The position numbers and the translations under genes are program-made. 64,000 bases of DNA from Azophilus sp965199705 (GTDB taxonomy: Bacteria > Pseudomonadota > Gammaproteobacteria > Pseudomonadales > Azotimanducaceae). Every line of letters begins with the position of its first letter. Within the stretch, counting starts at the first letter, position 1. Below are positions 53,911 to 63,490 of the stretch, one piece after another. The DNA lies in the NCBI GenBank assembly GCA_965199705.1, contig OZ241359.1, positions 1,736,001-1,800,000 on the forward strand, given 5' to 3'. The notes under the pieces are model-generated. The model worked only from the letters and a program-made list of their open reading frames with translations. It did no database searches and was not told the origin of the DNA.

Positions 53911-55794
53911 TCAGCTGCCTGCTGCGATGTGCGGGCTGGTGTCCTGGAACTGAAGCGCGTGCAATCGGTAGTAGAGGCCCTGTTTGGCAAGCAGGGCAGA
54001 ATGGCTGCCCAGCTCGGCGATCTCGCCTTCATGCATCACAGCCACTCGGTCCGCATCCTGAATCGTCTGCAGTCGATGCGCGATCAGGATGGCGGTGCGC
54101 CCGGCGGTGAGCCTGGCGAGGGCGTCCTGGATCAACAGTTCGGTTTCCGTATCGATTGACGCAGTGGCCTCGTCGAGCACGAGAATTTCTGGGTCTCGAA
54201 CCAGCACCCTGGCAAACGCCAGCAACTGGCGCTGGCCCTGGGAGAGATTGCGCCCGCGCTCCGCCAGGCGAGTATCGAGCCCGTCCGGCAGGGCTTCGAT
54301 GAACGCCAGGGCATTTACCGAGCGCGCTGCTTCCACGGCCATGGCGCGGCTGATGCCGGGGTCGCCCAGGGTGATGTTGTCGAGCACAGAGCCGGAGAAG
54401 ATGTGGAAATCCTGCAAGACAACGCCGATTCTGCGACGCAGGTCGCGGCTGTGGATCTGATTGATGTCGATGCCGTCGAGCGCAATGCTGGCGTCAGGCA
54501 CGTCGTAGAAGCGGCAGAGCAGACGGATCAGCGTGCTCTTGCCGGAACCTGTCTGGCCCACCACCGCCAGTTTCTCGCCCGGCGCGATGCGCAGCGAGAC
54601 GTTCTTCAGCACCGGGCGCCCGTTGGCATAGGCGAAGGAAAGATTGGAGAAGGCGACCTCGCCGGCCAGGCGCTGCGACAGGATGGCGGGACGCGCTGGT
54701 TCGTTAATCTGCTCGTCCCAGTCCAGCGCCTGGAAGATGCGCTCGCCGCTGGCCATGGCGCGAAACAGGATGTTTGTCTGCTCGCCGAGCGCCACGATGG
54801 GGTGCAGGAGCATGTCGATGAAGCGGGTGAAGAGCACGACTTCGCCGAGCGACAGGCGCTCCTCCAGCACCGCCCCGGCCCCATGATAGAGAATCACGCC
54901 CATGGCGATGTGGGCGAGGGTGTCGTTGAGGGCGCCATAGAGCACTTCCCAGCGGGCGCTGGTCTGTTCGGCGCCCAGCACGCGCTGGTTGATGCGTCGG
55001 TAATTGTCCAGATTGCGCGCCTCCCGCCCGGATAGCTGCACCACCTGCAGGCCAGCCAGATTTTCCTGCATGTTCTGATTCAGTTGCGACAGGGCCTGGC
55101 GGGAGCGACGAAAGAGACGTCGGGTTATGGTGCGGAAGACAGCGGTTATCGCGCCCATCACCGGCACGGCCAGCAGCAGCAGCAAGGTCAGCTCGGCGTC
55201 CAGCGACAGCATGATGCCCAGCGCGACCAGGAAGGGGACGAATTCGCCGACCAGCCCGCCGAGGCCGCGCAGCAACTCATAGAGCACTTCGATGTCGTTG
55301 GTCACGCGGGTCATGACCCGGCCAACCGGCACATGGTCATAGAAGGCGGCGGGCCGGGTTTCCAGATGCCGGAACAGATCCCGGCGCAAGTCAGCCAGGC
55401 CCCTGACGATGGCCTGCACCAGGCTCAGGCGATGGGCGTGGCCGGCCAGCGCCCAGCCGATCTGCAAGCTGGCATAGACCAGGCAGGCAGCGAGCAACGG
55501 ATGCGCATCCAGCATCCCGGCCAGCGCGTCCACGGCGTCGATGAGACCGAAGTCCGGGGCCCGGGACGTCGGATTGGCGAACAGAATGTGGTCAATCGCA
55601 ACCAGGGAGATCACCACCGGCAGCAAGACCTGCAAGAAAGAAGCCAGCAATACCAGCAGGCCGCTTGCCGCCAATGTGGCGGCGTAGGGCCACATCCAGC
55701 GCAGGACGCGGCGCAACAGGCTCAAATTGAGGGCGGCGCCGGAAAGATCGGCATCGAATGCCCGGTAGTCTCGTGGCCTGGCGCTGCTCGTCAT
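53911..55794 (-). CDS. mdlB: ABC exporter half-transporter, MdlB-like (canonical site)
   Basis: 627 residues: an N-terminal six-helix transmembrane domain (about 1-330) and a nucleotide-binding domain with Walker A GQTGSGKST near residue 411, signature LSQGQ in place of LSGGQ, Walker B VLVLDEATASID with the catalytic Glu, and the switch His in IAHRLQT. The N-terminal cytoplasmic extension is longer than in MsbA. It overlaps the preceding gene by four bases (ATGA), and together they form a heterodimer of the MdlAB/LmrCD kind. The substrate, whether a drug, lipid or peptide, is unknown. Confidence 0.9.
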   Translation of the reverse strand: MTSSARPRDYRAFDADLSGAALNLSLLRRVLRWMWPYAATLAASGLLVLLASFLQVLLPVVISLVAIDHILFANPTSRAPDFGLIDAVDALAGMLDAHPLLAACLVYASLQIGWALAGHAHRLSLVQAIVRGLADLRRDLFRHLETRPAAFYDHVPVGRVMTRVTNDIEVLYELLRGLGGLVGEFVPFLVALGIMLSLDAELTLLLLLAVPVMGAITAVFRTITRRLFRRSRQALSQLNQNMQENLAGLQVVQLSGREARNLDNYRRINQRVLGAEQTSARWEVLYGALNDTLAHIAMGVILYHGAGAVLEERLSLGEVVLFTRFIDMLLHPIVALGEQTNILFRAMASGERIFQALDWDEQINEPARPAILSQRLAGEVAFSNLSFAYANGRPVLKNVSLRIAPGEKLAVVGQTGSGKSTLIRLLCRFYDVPDASIALDGIDINQIHSRDLRRRIGVVLQDFHIFSGSVLDNITLGDPGISRAMAVEAARSVNALAFIEALPDGLDTRLAERGRNLSQGQRQLLAFARVLVRDPEILVLDEATASIDTETELLIQDALARLTAGRTAILIAHRLQTIQDADRVAVMHEGEIAELGSHSALLAKQGLYYRLHALQFQDTSPHIAAGS

Positions 55795-57563
55795 TTGGCC
55801 GTCACCTGATGCGCATTGTTTTCTGCGCCGCGCTGCAACTCCGCCAGCTCCGCATAGGAGCCGCCTTGCCGCAGCAGCGCTTCATGCGGGCCGCTTTCGC
55901 GCACGCGCCCGCGGTGCAGGATCAGGATACGGTCTGCATGCCGGGCGGTGGAGACCCGATGCGAGACCAGCAGTGTGGTCTTGCCGGCGCGAAGGGCCTT
56001 GAGGCGTTGCAGAATCCGCTCTTCGGTGCTGGTGTCCACACTGGCAAAGCAGTCGTCAAGTAACAGCACCGGGGCTTCCCGGATCAGCGCCCGCGCCAGG
56101 GTGGCGCGCTGCCGCTCACCGCCGGAGAGCGTCACGCCCCGCTCGCCGATCAGCGTGTCAAGACTATGCGGAAAGGCGACGATGGCATCCTGCAGATCAG
56201 CGGCGTCTGCCGCCGACCAGATGCGCGCCTCGGGCCGTCCGGGATCATCATACGAGAGGTTGGCGCCGACCGCTTCGGCGAACAGGAAGGCGTCCTGGGG
56301 CGCCAGCGCGATGCTGGCGCGCAATTGCCGGAGCGGGTAGTCGCGGACGTCATGATCGTCCAGCAGAATGTGTCCGCCCGGTGGATCAAAGAGGCGCACC
56401 AGGAGGTGCAGCAGCGTCGTCTTGCCGGCGCCCACAGGCCCCATGATGGTGACCATCTCGCCGGCTTCCACGGTTAGCGCCAGGCCATTGAATAGCAGTG
56501 GCCTGTCTGGCGCATGCCGATAGCGCAGGTCTCGAATGACGAAGCTGCCGCGGATGTCCGCAGGCGTGCGCCCGCTCGGTCTGTCCGGCACTTCCGGGGG
56601 GCGGTCGAATACTTCGAACAGGCGGTCGGAAGCGACTGCGGCGCGCTGCGCCAGATTGACGATGAATCCCGCAACCCGAAACGGCTGCACCACCATGCCG
56701 ACATACATGAAGAAGGCGACAAACGCCCCCGCTGTCATCTCGCCGGCCAGCACCAGATGGCCGCCGTAGCCAAGAATGGTGACGGAACAAAGCGCCGCCA
56801 GCGACGGCATGATCGCCATCATGCGCGAGTTCACCACTGACTGCTGATAGAAGGCGCGGCCATAGGCCAGGTTGCTTTCCTGGAAGCGGGCGATGGCGCG
56901 GTCTTCCTGGGCCATGGCCTGAATCGTGCGAATTCCGGACAGGTTCTCCTCGGTGAAGGTGGCAAGATCAGACAGCCGCTCCTGGACGGCCAGGGAAGCT
57001 GCGCCCATCTCCCGAGCGGCCCGCCGGGCGTAATACCAGACCAGCGGCAGTGGCGGCACAAGCAACAGGGTCAGCGTCGGCGAGAAATAGAGCATGAAGC
57101 CGAAGCCGACCAGCGTTGCATAGACCAGGATGATGACAAGGATGGCGCCCATGGCGATCAGCCGCTGGATCAGGGCGACGTCGGCAACGGCGCGGGTCAT
57201 CATGTCGCCAACGCTGTGCCGGGCAAAGAAGCGCGCCCCTTGTCCCTGCAAGCTGGCGTAGAGCTTCTGGCGCAGGTCGAAGGCCACCTTCAGGCCGGCG
57301 CTGCGCACCGAGTAGCGGGCCGCCGTCACCACCACATAGCGCCCTGCCACTGCCAGCGCCATACCGAGCACCGGCTGGGTTACGTCCCATTGGCCGGCGG
57401 CAATCCGGTCGATGCCGGCGGCGAGAAAGAAGGGCACCAGCCCCTCGCAGAAGCGCGCCAGGCCAAAGGCGGCGACGCCGAACAGCAGGCGCAGTCGGTA
57501 GGGCGCAATGAACGGGCGCAGGCGCAGCAGAGAAGCAAACATGGAAATCGGCGGCGCCTGCAA
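55791..57563 (-). CDS. mdlA: ABC exporter half-transporter, MdlA-like (degenerate site)
   Basis: 590 residues, same layout as its partner. Walker A is GPVGAGKTT, signature LSGGERQRATLARAL, and Walker B reads LLLDDCFASVD: the catalytic Glu is Asp, which marks the half with the non-hydrolysing site in heterodimeric exporters such as LmrCD and TM287/288. The switch His is in VSHRVST. ATG 57563 is used; ATG 57542 would drop seven residues. The gene lies 43 bases after asnS and overlaps the next gene by four bases, so it is coupled to it. Confidence 0.9.
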   Translation of the reverse strand: MQAPPISMFASLLRLRPFIAPYRLRLLFGVAAFGLARFCEGLVPFFLAAGIDRIAAGQWDVTQPVLGMALAVAGRYVVVTAARYSVRSAGLKVAFDLRQKLYASLQGQGARFFARHSVGDMMTRAVADVALIQRLIAMGAILVIILVYATLVGFGFMLYFSPTLTLLLVPPLPLVWYYARRAAREMGAASLAVQERLSDLATFTEENLSGIRTIQAMAQEDRAIARFQESNLAYGRAFYQQSVVNSRMMAIMPSLAALCSVTILGYGGHLVLAGEMTAGAFVAFFMYVGMVVQPFRVAGFIVNLAQRAAVASDRLFEVFDRPPEVPDRPSGRTPADIRGSFVIRDLRYRHAPDRPLLFNGLALTVEAGEMVTIMGPVGAGKTTLLHLLVRLFDPPGGHILLDDHDVRDYPLRQLRASIALAPQDAFLFAEAVGANLSYDDPGRPEARIWSAADAADLQDAIVAFPHSLDTLIGERGVTLSGGERQRATLARALIREAPVLLLDDCFASVDTSTEERILQRLKALRAGKTTLLVSHRVSTARHADRILILHRGRVRESGPHEALLRQGGSYAELAELQRGAENNAHQVTAK

Positions 57564-57606
57564 TCGGCTTCGGTCGTGCTGCGTTGGCCTGACTGAGCCG
57601 AGCGCG

Positions 57607-58971
57607 TCAGAAGCTCGCGTTTTTGGGCGTGCGCGGAAAGGGGATCACGTCCCGGATATTGTCCATGCCGGTGAGATACAGCAGCAGTCGTTCCAGGCCG
57701 AGCCCGAAGCCGGCATGCGGCACGCTGCCGTAGCGGCGCAGGTCTCGGTACCAGCCAAGTTTGTCTGTCTGTCCGTGTTCAGCCAGGCGCGCATCAAGCA
57801 ACGACAGGCGTTCTTCCCGCTGGCTACCGCCAATGATCTCGCCAACCCCCGGCGCCAGCACATCCATCGCCGCAACAGTTATCTGGTCATCGTTGAGCCG
57901 CATGTAGAACGCCTTGATCTCCTTGGGATAGTTCAGGACGATGACCGGCCCGCCGACGATCTGCTCGGTGAGGTAGCGCTCGTGTTCGGATTGCAGGTCC
58001 AGGCCGAAAGCCACCGGGAACTCGAACTTGTTACCCGACGCCTGAAGCAGGGAAACCGCCTCGCTGTAGTCCATGCGCGTAAAGTCGGCCCGGCAAAGCG
58101 CTTGCAAGCGATTGATTACGTCTGCATCGAAGTGTTCTGCGCAAAACGCCAGGTCCGCCTCATGCGCGCCGAGCGCGGTTTCGACTACGCCCTTGAGAAA
58201 ATCCTCGGCCAGCCTGGCCAGATCGTCGAGATCAGCAAAGGCGATCTCCGGTTCGATCATCCAGAACTCGGCCAGATGCCGGCTGGTGTTGGAGTTTTCC
58301 GCGCGGAAGGTGGGGCCGAAGCTATAGACCCGCGTGAGCGCAAGCGCCATCGCTTCGGCGTTGAGTTGGCCGGAAACCGTCAGATGCGTCCGAACGCCGA
58401 AGAAGGCATCCGTTTCCGGTTGGTTGCTTGCATCCAGGGTGGCCAGCTGGAAGAGGGCGCCTGCCCCCTCGCAATCGTTGGCGGTGATGATCGGCGTATG
58501 CACCCAGACGAACCCTGCCTGCCGCAACCAGTCGTGTACGGCGGCGCTCACCCCGTCCCGAAGCCGGGCCATGACCCCGAACGTATTGGTGCGCGGGCGC
58601 AGGTGCGCAACGCTGCGCAGATATTCAAGGCTGTGTCGCTTCTTGGCGATGGGGTAGGCCTCCGGGTCTTCTACCCAGCCCACCACCTCCACCTGCGTCG
58701 CCTGTATCTCGCGCGACTGGCCACGCCCGGGCGAATCGACCAGACGGCCTCGAACCCTCACCCCGCAGCCTGTGCCGAGGCGCTTGATCTCGCTGTCATA
58801 GTTGGCAAGCGCTTGATCGGCGACGCATTGCAGGCTCGCCAGGACGCTGCCGTCATTGACGTGGATAAAGCTGAAGCCGGCGCGCGAGTGGCGACAGGTG
58901 CGCACCCAGCCGCTCACCGTGACCTCGTGGTCTGGCGCAATCGGCTCTGCGAGCAGGTCTCGAATCTGCAC
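57607..58971 (-). CDS. asnS: Asparaginyl-tRNA synthetase
   Basis: Charges tRNA-Asn with asparagine in the cytoplasm. 454 residues: an N-terminal OB-fold anticodon-binding domain (VTVSGWVRTCRHSRAGFSFIHVND), then the class IIb catalytic core with motif 2 (PTFRAENSNTSRHLAEFWMIEPE) and motif 3 (GFGLGLERLLLYLTGMDNIRD). Motifs of AspRS-specific insertion are absent. The start is six bases after proS, so the two synthetases are co-transcribed. Presence of AsnRS means that Asn-tRNA can be formed directly. Confidence 0.95.
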   Translation of the reverse strand: MQIRDLLAEPIAPDHEVTVSGWVRTCRHSRAGFSFIHVNDGSVLASLQCVADQALANYDSEIKRLGTGCGVRVRGRLVDSPGRGQSREIQATQVEVVGWVEDPEAYPIAKKRHSLEYLRSVAHLRPRTNTFGVMARLRDGVSAAVHDWLRQAGFVWVHTPIITANDCEGAGALFQLATLDASNQPETDAFFGVRTHLTVSGQLNAEAMALALTRVYSFGPTFRAENSNTSRHLAEFWMIEPEIAFADLDDLARLAEDFLKGVVETALGAHEADLAFCAEHFDADVINRLQALCRADFTRMDYSEAVSLLQASGNKFEFPVAFGLDLQSEHERYLTEQIVGGPVIVLNYPKEIKAFYMRLNDDQITVAAMDVLAPGVGEIIGGSQREERLSLLDARLAEHGQTDKLGWYRDLRRYGSVPHAGFGLGLERLLLYLTGMDNIRDVIPFPRTPKNASF

Positions 58972-58977
58972 GGCCAG

Positions 58978-60672
58978 TCAGCCCAGCCGTTCGATCAGCG
59001 CTTCCGGCGCGAGCGTTTCCGGCGCTGCGTCATGCCCGCCCCGATACTCGATCTCGCCCTTCGCCAGGCCGCGGTCGCCAACGGTGATGCGCTGCGGCAT
59101 ACCGAGCAGGTCTGCATCCGCGAACTTCACCCCTGGCCTTTCCGGGCGATCATCAAGAAGCGTTTCGACACCCGCTTCCGACAGGCGCCGCAGCAGCGTT
59201 TCCGAAGTTTCTGCCACGGCCTCGGACTTGTGGCCGTTGAGTGCCAGTATGTGCACGGCAAAGGGCGCGAGTGGCGCTGGCCAGCGAATGCCGCCGGCGT
59301 GATTATGCTGTTCGATCACCGCCGCGGCCAGCCGGGTGACGCCTATGCCGTAGCAGCCCATGATTGGCGTGGCGGGCTTGCCGGAACGGTCGAGATAGGT
59401 GGCTTGCATGGCTTCGCTGTAGAGGGTGCCCAGTTGAAAGATGTGCCCGGCCTCGATGCCTTTCTGAAAGCAGAGTCGGCCCTGGCCATCGGGGGCCAGA
59501 TCTCCTTCCGCCACATTGCGCACGTCCAGGATGCAGGCGTTGGCCAGAGAGACGTCTCGTTCCCAGTTGACGCCGGTGAAGTGATAGCCGTCGCGGTTGG
59601 CGCCGCAGACGAAATCGGCAACGGCAGCCGCTTCCGGGTCAACCACCAGGGGCAGCGCAACCGCCACCGGGCCGATGGAACCCGGGTTCGCGCCGGTGGC
59701 GGCCAGGATGTCCGCCTCTGAAGCGAACTCGATCGGCAGCCGGGCGCCGGGAATCTGCGCCGCCTTCACCAGGTTCAACGCATGATCGCCGCGCAGCACG
59801 ATCAGGACCGGCGATTCTTCGCCGCAGATGACCAGCGCCTTCAGGCATTGCGCGGGCGGCAGATTCAGCAGCGCTGCGACCTCGGCGATGCTGGTGACGC
59901 CAGGCGTCGATACTTCCGTCATGGGCGCGCCCGGCGCTGGCCGTGGCGGTGGCGGCGCAGCTCTGGCGCGCTCCAGGCTGGCGGCGTAGGGGCCGTCGCT
60001 GGCATGGACGATGGTGTCTTCCCCGGAATCGGCTAATACATGGAATTCATGCGAATTGGCGCCGCCTATCGCGCCTGCGTCTGCCTCCACCGCGCGAAAG
60101 CGCAGCGCCAGGCGCGTCAGGATGCGGCTGTAGCAGTCGTGCATTTCGGCGTAGGTGCGGTCGAAGGCGGCCTGATCGACATCGAAGGAATAGGCGTCCT
60201 TCATGATGAATTCGCGCGCCCGCATCACCCCGAAGCGGGGCCGCACCTCGTCCCGGAACTTGGTCTGAATCTGATAGAAATTGCAGGGCAACTGCCGGTA
60301 GCTATGCACCTCCCGGCGAAAGAGATCGGTGATGATTTCCTCGTGCGTCGGCCCCAGGCAAAAGTCCCGGTTGTGTCGGTCCTTCAGGCGCGCAAGTTCC
60401 GGCCCCATTTTGCTCCAGCGCCCGGTTTCTCGCCAGAGTTCTGCCGGCTGCACCACCGGCATGGACACCTCCTGCACGCCGCTCACCGCCAGTTCCTCGC
60501 GCACGATCGCCTCGACCTTGCGCAGCACGCGCAGGCCGAGTGGCAACCAGGTATAGATGCCAGAGGCCGTCTGCCGGATCAGCCCGGCGCGCAGCATGAG
60601 CTGATGGCTGACTGTCTCGGCGCCGGCCGGCGCCTCGCGCAGGGTAGGGATGAGCATTTGGCTCTGACGCAT
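58978..60672 (-). CDS. proS: Prolyl-tRNA synthetase
   Basis: Charges tRNA-Pro. 564 residues of the bacterial type: class II motif 1 and 2 (RAGLIRQTASGIYTWLPLGLRVL; LPCNFYQIQTKFRDEVRPRFGVMRAREFIMKDAYSFD), the inserted editing domain that clears alanyl-tRNA-Pro (residues about 225-385, CLKALVICGEESPVLIVLRGDH), motif 3 (MGCYGIGVTRLAAAVIEQ) and the C-terminal anticodon domain. It is the first gene of the minus-strand run proS-asnS-mdlA-mdlB-lipA-M17. A promoter-like sequence stands 128 bases upstream. Confidence 0.96.
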   Translation of the reverse strand: MRQSQMLIPTLREAPAGAETVSHQLMLRAGLIRQTASGIYTWLPLGLRVLRKVEAIVREELAVSGVQEVSMPVVQPAELWRETGRWSKMGPELARLKDRHNRDFCLGPTHEEIITDLFRREVHSYRQLPCNFYQIQTKFRDEVRPRFGVMRAREFIMKDAYSFDVDQAAFDRTYAEMHDCYSRILTRLALRFRAVEADAGAIGGANSHEFHVLADSGEDTIVHASDGPYAASLERARAAPPPPRPAPGAPMTEVSTPGVTSIAEVAALLNLPPAQCLKALVICGEESPVLIVLRGDHALNLVKAAQIPGARLPIEFASEADILAATGANPGSIGPVAVALPLVVDPEAAAVADFVCGANRDGYHFTGVNWERDVSLANACILDVRNVAEGDLAPDGQGRLCFQKGIEAGHIFQLGTLYSEAMQATYLDRSGKPATPIMGCYGIGVTRLAAAVIEQHNHAGGIRWPAPLAPFAVHILALNGHKSEAVAETSETLLRRLSEAGVETLLDDRPERPGVKFADADLLGMPQRITVGDRGLAKGEIEYRGGHDAAPETLAPEALIERLG

Positions 60673-60799
60673 CTGACAATCCTGATCGACAAGCCCGGTT
60701 GGCGATGTGGCGGCTGAAGTGGTCGGGTGCGTTTGGACAGTTTGAGGGCAAGGCTAAGGAACGCTTTCGTGTTGGTTCATCGCCCTCGTTGGACGCTGC

Positions 60800-60829
60800 A
60801 TTGTGCTTCGTTCCTCTTGGCGGGGTCAA
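60800..60829 (-). promoter_or_regulatory. Candidate promoter upstream of proS
   Basis: On the minus strand TTGACC (60829-60824), an 18-base spacer and CACAAT (60805-60800). It would give a leader of about 120 bases before proS. The -10 match is only four of six. Confidence 0.35.
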
Positions 60830-60854
60830 CACCAGTCGAGCGAAGCGTGGGGCC

Positions 60855-62003
60855 TTACTCGCCCATTCGCGCAAGCAACGAAGCGCCATCCGGGCACTCG
60901 ATGAGCCACTCTCCCACCTCGTCCAGACGCTCCGGGTCGGAAACGCCCGCCAGCAATGCGCCGAAACGCTTCGCCGTATCGCCGCCAAACCGCAGCGCAA
61001 CCATGCGCTCAAGCAGGGCGCGCTCCCGAGCCAACGCTTTCGCCTCGCCTTCAGCCTTGCCTTCGGCCCTGCCTCGTGCCTCACCTCGGGCCTCGCCCTT
61101 CTCAATCAGCTGCCGCTTCCATAGCGCCACCCGCTCAGCCGGGTCAGCCGGTTGTCGCACCACCTCGTCGGTCGATTCCCTCAGCCTGACCAGTTTCATA
61201 AGCCACTCCTCCTCATCCCCTATATCCGCATTTCGAACCCATGCCTCCAGCCAACGCTGCAGCACATCCAAAAGACTGCCATCTTCCACCCCGGAAAGCC
61301 ACTGCAAACAGCGCTCCACTACACGCTTCAGGTCTTCTGGACTGGTCAGACCCTCAATCCACGCCAGCAGCGTCGCCGCATTGCCTTCCGGCAGTTCCTC
61401 GCCCAACAGGGCCTGTTGATCGACCAGAACATAGCCGTCTCCCACCAGACCCATCGGCCCCACATGCGCGCCCAACGGTCCGGGCTTGCCGGTTTCACCC
61501 TTCGCCTGTGCTGATACATCCGCTGACGCTGCCTCCATCCCGCCTGGGCGCGTCAGGGCCGACAGGTTCAGCGGCGCATGCCACGGACTGGAACCGTTGT
61601 AGAGCACAATCGGTAGCACTGGCGGGACCGGGTTGCTGGCGCTGAACGGTTTTTCCCTGTGCAGAGCAAGGTAAAGCAGGGTCGCATAGCTCTGCACTCG
61701 TGCGGCCATCATCCAGTCTGAGCGAGACTGAAATTCAAGCATCACCAGGATGTGCAGCCAGTGCGGTTCATCGTCTTCGTCGTCCGCGGAAGCCGGTTGC
61801 AAGGCGACCCGCCAGGCCATGTCGCCGAATCGCTGTTCCAGATTGTCGGTCAGATACTCGCTGGGCAGCCGTTCCAGCGTATCCAGGCGCAGGCGACGCA
61901 GCATGGGCAACCGGTCTCCGACCAGTTGTTCGAGCAGGATCAGTTGATCGCGGATCATGCGCGGGTGGGCGAAGGCGGCCTTGTAGGTGGCGTCGTGCTG
62001 CAT
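60855..62003 (-). CDS. Rpn-family recombination-promoting nuclease/putative transposase
   Basis: 382 residues. The N-terminal MQHDATYKAAFAHPRMIRDQL and the PD-(D/E)xK core LVMLEFQSRSDWMMAARVQSY, with its E-x-Q motif, mark the Rpn (YhgA-like) nuclease family; Rpn proteins cut DNA and raise RecA-independent recombination. The region VLPIVLYNGSSPWHAP is also family-typical. The C-terminus has a low-complexity GEARGEARGRAEGKAEGEAK run, coded by a degenerate tandem repeat (61030-61110), then a leucine-rich helix. ATG 62003 is used; the frame is open to 62216 but overlaps a repeat-rich gap. Family genes often move between sites. Confidence 0.88.
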   Translation of the reverse strand: MQHDATYKAAFAHPRMIRDQLILLEQLVGDRLPMLRRLRLDTLERLPSEYLTDNLEQRFGDMAWRVALQPASADDEDDEPHWLHILVMLEFQSRSDWMMAARVQSYATLLYLALHREKPFSASNPVPPVLPIVLYNGSSPWHAPLNLSALTRPGGMEAASADVSAQAKGETGKPGPLGAHVGPMGLVGDGYVLVDQQALLGEELPEGNAATLLAWIEGLTSPEDLKRVVERCLQWLSGVEDGSLLDVLQRWLEAWVRNADIGDEEEWLMKLVRLRESTDEVVRQPADPAERVALWKRQLIEKGEARGEARGRAEGKAEGEAKALARERALLERMVALRFGGDTAKRFGALLAGVSDPERLDEVGEWLIECPDGASLLARMGE

Positions 62004-62081
62004 GGCGACCACTGTGCACTGCGAAACCGGTCTCGCATGTGCGACATGACGCCAATTCGTGTGCGAAATGTACCTGGCCAG

Positions 62082-62115
62082 AATATTGCAGCAAGGGCCG
62101 GGATGATCGCGTCGG
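62082..62115. repeat. Dispersed repeat, copy B (GATGATCGCG family)
   Basis: AATATTGCAGCAAGGGCC followed by GGGATGATCGCGTCGG. It differs from copy A (15689-15722) at 5 of 34 positions. It stands in the divergent gap between the Rpn-like gene and the acyl-CoA dehydrogenase gene. Confidence 0.6.
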
Positions 62116-62123
62116 CTTGATGC

Positions 62124-62153
62124 ACAGCCGCGCCAGACACAGCCGCGCCAGAC
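62124..62153. repeat. Two tandem 15-bp repeats
   Basis: ACAGCCGCGCCAGAC occurs twice without a gap (62124-62138 and 62139-62153), next to dispersed repeat copy B. No function is apparent; it may mark an insertion or slippage event. Confidence 0.7.
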
Positions 62154-62214
62154 ATTGCATCCAGGCTCAGTCTCTTGCAAGGTAGGCGGCCAATTTCCAG
62201 GGAAGAGGGACAGC

Positions 62215-63486
62215 ATGAATTTCGAGATTCCAGTGGAGCTCGCAGCCTACTTGCGCGAGCTGGACGACTTTATCGAGCGCGAAATCAAGTCGCTCGAACA
62301 ACAGGACGACAATATCCGCTTCTTCGACCATCGCCGCGAAGACGCGCGCACGGACTGGGAGCGGGGCGGCCTGCCCAACCCGGGCTGGGAAGCCTTGCTG
62401 GCGGAGGCGCGGCGCCGGGCCGACGCTGCCGGCCATTATCGCTACGTATTTCCCAAGACCTATGGCGGGCGCGAAGGCAGCAACCTCGACATGGCCATTA
62501 TCCGCGAACATCTTGCGGTGAAGGGTCTCGGTCTGCACAACGACCTGCAAACCGAACACTCCATCGTTGGCAACAACATCGGCCTACTGCTGATGATCGA
62601 ATACGGCACGGAGGCGCAGAAGGCGGACTGGATCGACGATCTGGCGGAAGGTCGGCGTGGCTTCGCCTTCGGCATCACGGAGCCGGAACACGGCTCTGAC
62701 GCCACACACATGGAAACCCGGGCCGAGCGCGACGGCAACGACTGGGTTATCAATGGCGCCAAGACCTGGAATACTGGCATTCACCGGGCGAAGTACGACA
62801 TGATCATGGCGCGCACCAGCGGCAAGGCCGGCGATGGCGAGGGCATTACCGCCTTTCTCACGCCCACCGACTCGCCAGGCTTCAAGATCGAGGAGATGTT
62901 GTGGACCTTCAACATGCCCACGGATCATGGGCGCATCTCGCTGACGGACGTGCGCGTTCCCGATGCCGCCATCTTTGGCGGCGAGGGCCGTGGCTTGCAG
63001 GTGGTGCAGCACTTCTTCAACGAAAACCGCATTCGGCAGGCGGCGTCGAGCCTCGGCGCGGCCCAGTTCTGCATCAATGAATCGGTCGATTACGCGCTTG
63101 CGCGCAAGCCGTTCGGCAAGCCGCTGGCGACCAATCAGGGCATTCAGTTTCCGCTGGTGGAGTTGCAGACCCAGTGCGAGATGCTGCGCGCCCTGATCCA
63201 CAAGACTGCCTGGCTGATGGACAAGGACGGCGCCTTCTCGCAATCCGACAAGGTGTCCATGTGCAACTACTGGTCCAACCGGCTGTGTTGCGAGGCGGCA
63301 GACCGGGCCATGCAGGTGCATGGCGGCCTTGGCTATTCACGCCACAAGCCCTTTGAGCACATCTATCGGCACCATCGTCGCTACCGCATCACCGAAGGGG
63401 CGGAGGAGATTCAGATGCGCCGGGTTGCTGGCTACATGTTCGGCTACATGAAGCAGCGGGCGCCGAAGGGCGTGCGCGCAGGCTGA
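62215..63486 (+). CDS. Acyl-CoA dehydrogenase family protein
   Basis: 423 residues: alpha-beta-alpha ACAD fold with FGITEPEHGSDATHMETRA (substrate/FAD region), NGAKTWNTGIHRAKYDM, NENRIRQAASSLGAAQF, and a C-terminal YRITEGAEEIQMRRVAGYMFGY that carries the usual glutamate position. It would oxidise an acyl-CoA at the alpha-beta carbons and pass electrons to ETF. The ATG 62215 is preceded by GGAAGAGG; the frame is open to 62155. An APH-fold kinase gene follows after four bases, a pairing known from ACAD10/11-type systems. Confidence 0.93.
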   Translation: MNFEIPVELAAYLRELDDFIEREIKSLEQQDDNIRFFDHRREDARTDWERGGLPNPGWEALLAEARRRADAAGHYRYVFPKTYGGREGSNLDMAIIREHLAVKGLGLHNDLQTEHSIVGNNIGLLLMIEYGTEAQKADWIDDLAEGRRGFAFGITEPEHGSDATHMETRAERDGNDWVINGAKTWNTGIHRAKYDMIMARTSGKAGDGEGITAFLTPTDSPGFKIEEMLWTFNMPTDHGRISLTDVRVPDAAIFGGEGRGLQVVQHFFNENRIRQAASSLGAAQFCINESVDYALARKPFGKPLATNQGIQFPLVELQTQCEMLRALIHKTAWLMDKDGAFSQSDKVSMCNYWSNRLCCEAADRAMQVHGGLGYSRHKPFEHIYRHHRRYRITEGAEEIQMRRVAGYMFGYMKQRAPKGVRAG

Positions 63487-63490
63487 TCCC

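Noticed and set aside
57508..59721. 737-codon plus-strand frame over asnS and proS
   Set aside because: It is the antisense shadow of two certain synthetase genes and contains no recognisable domain.
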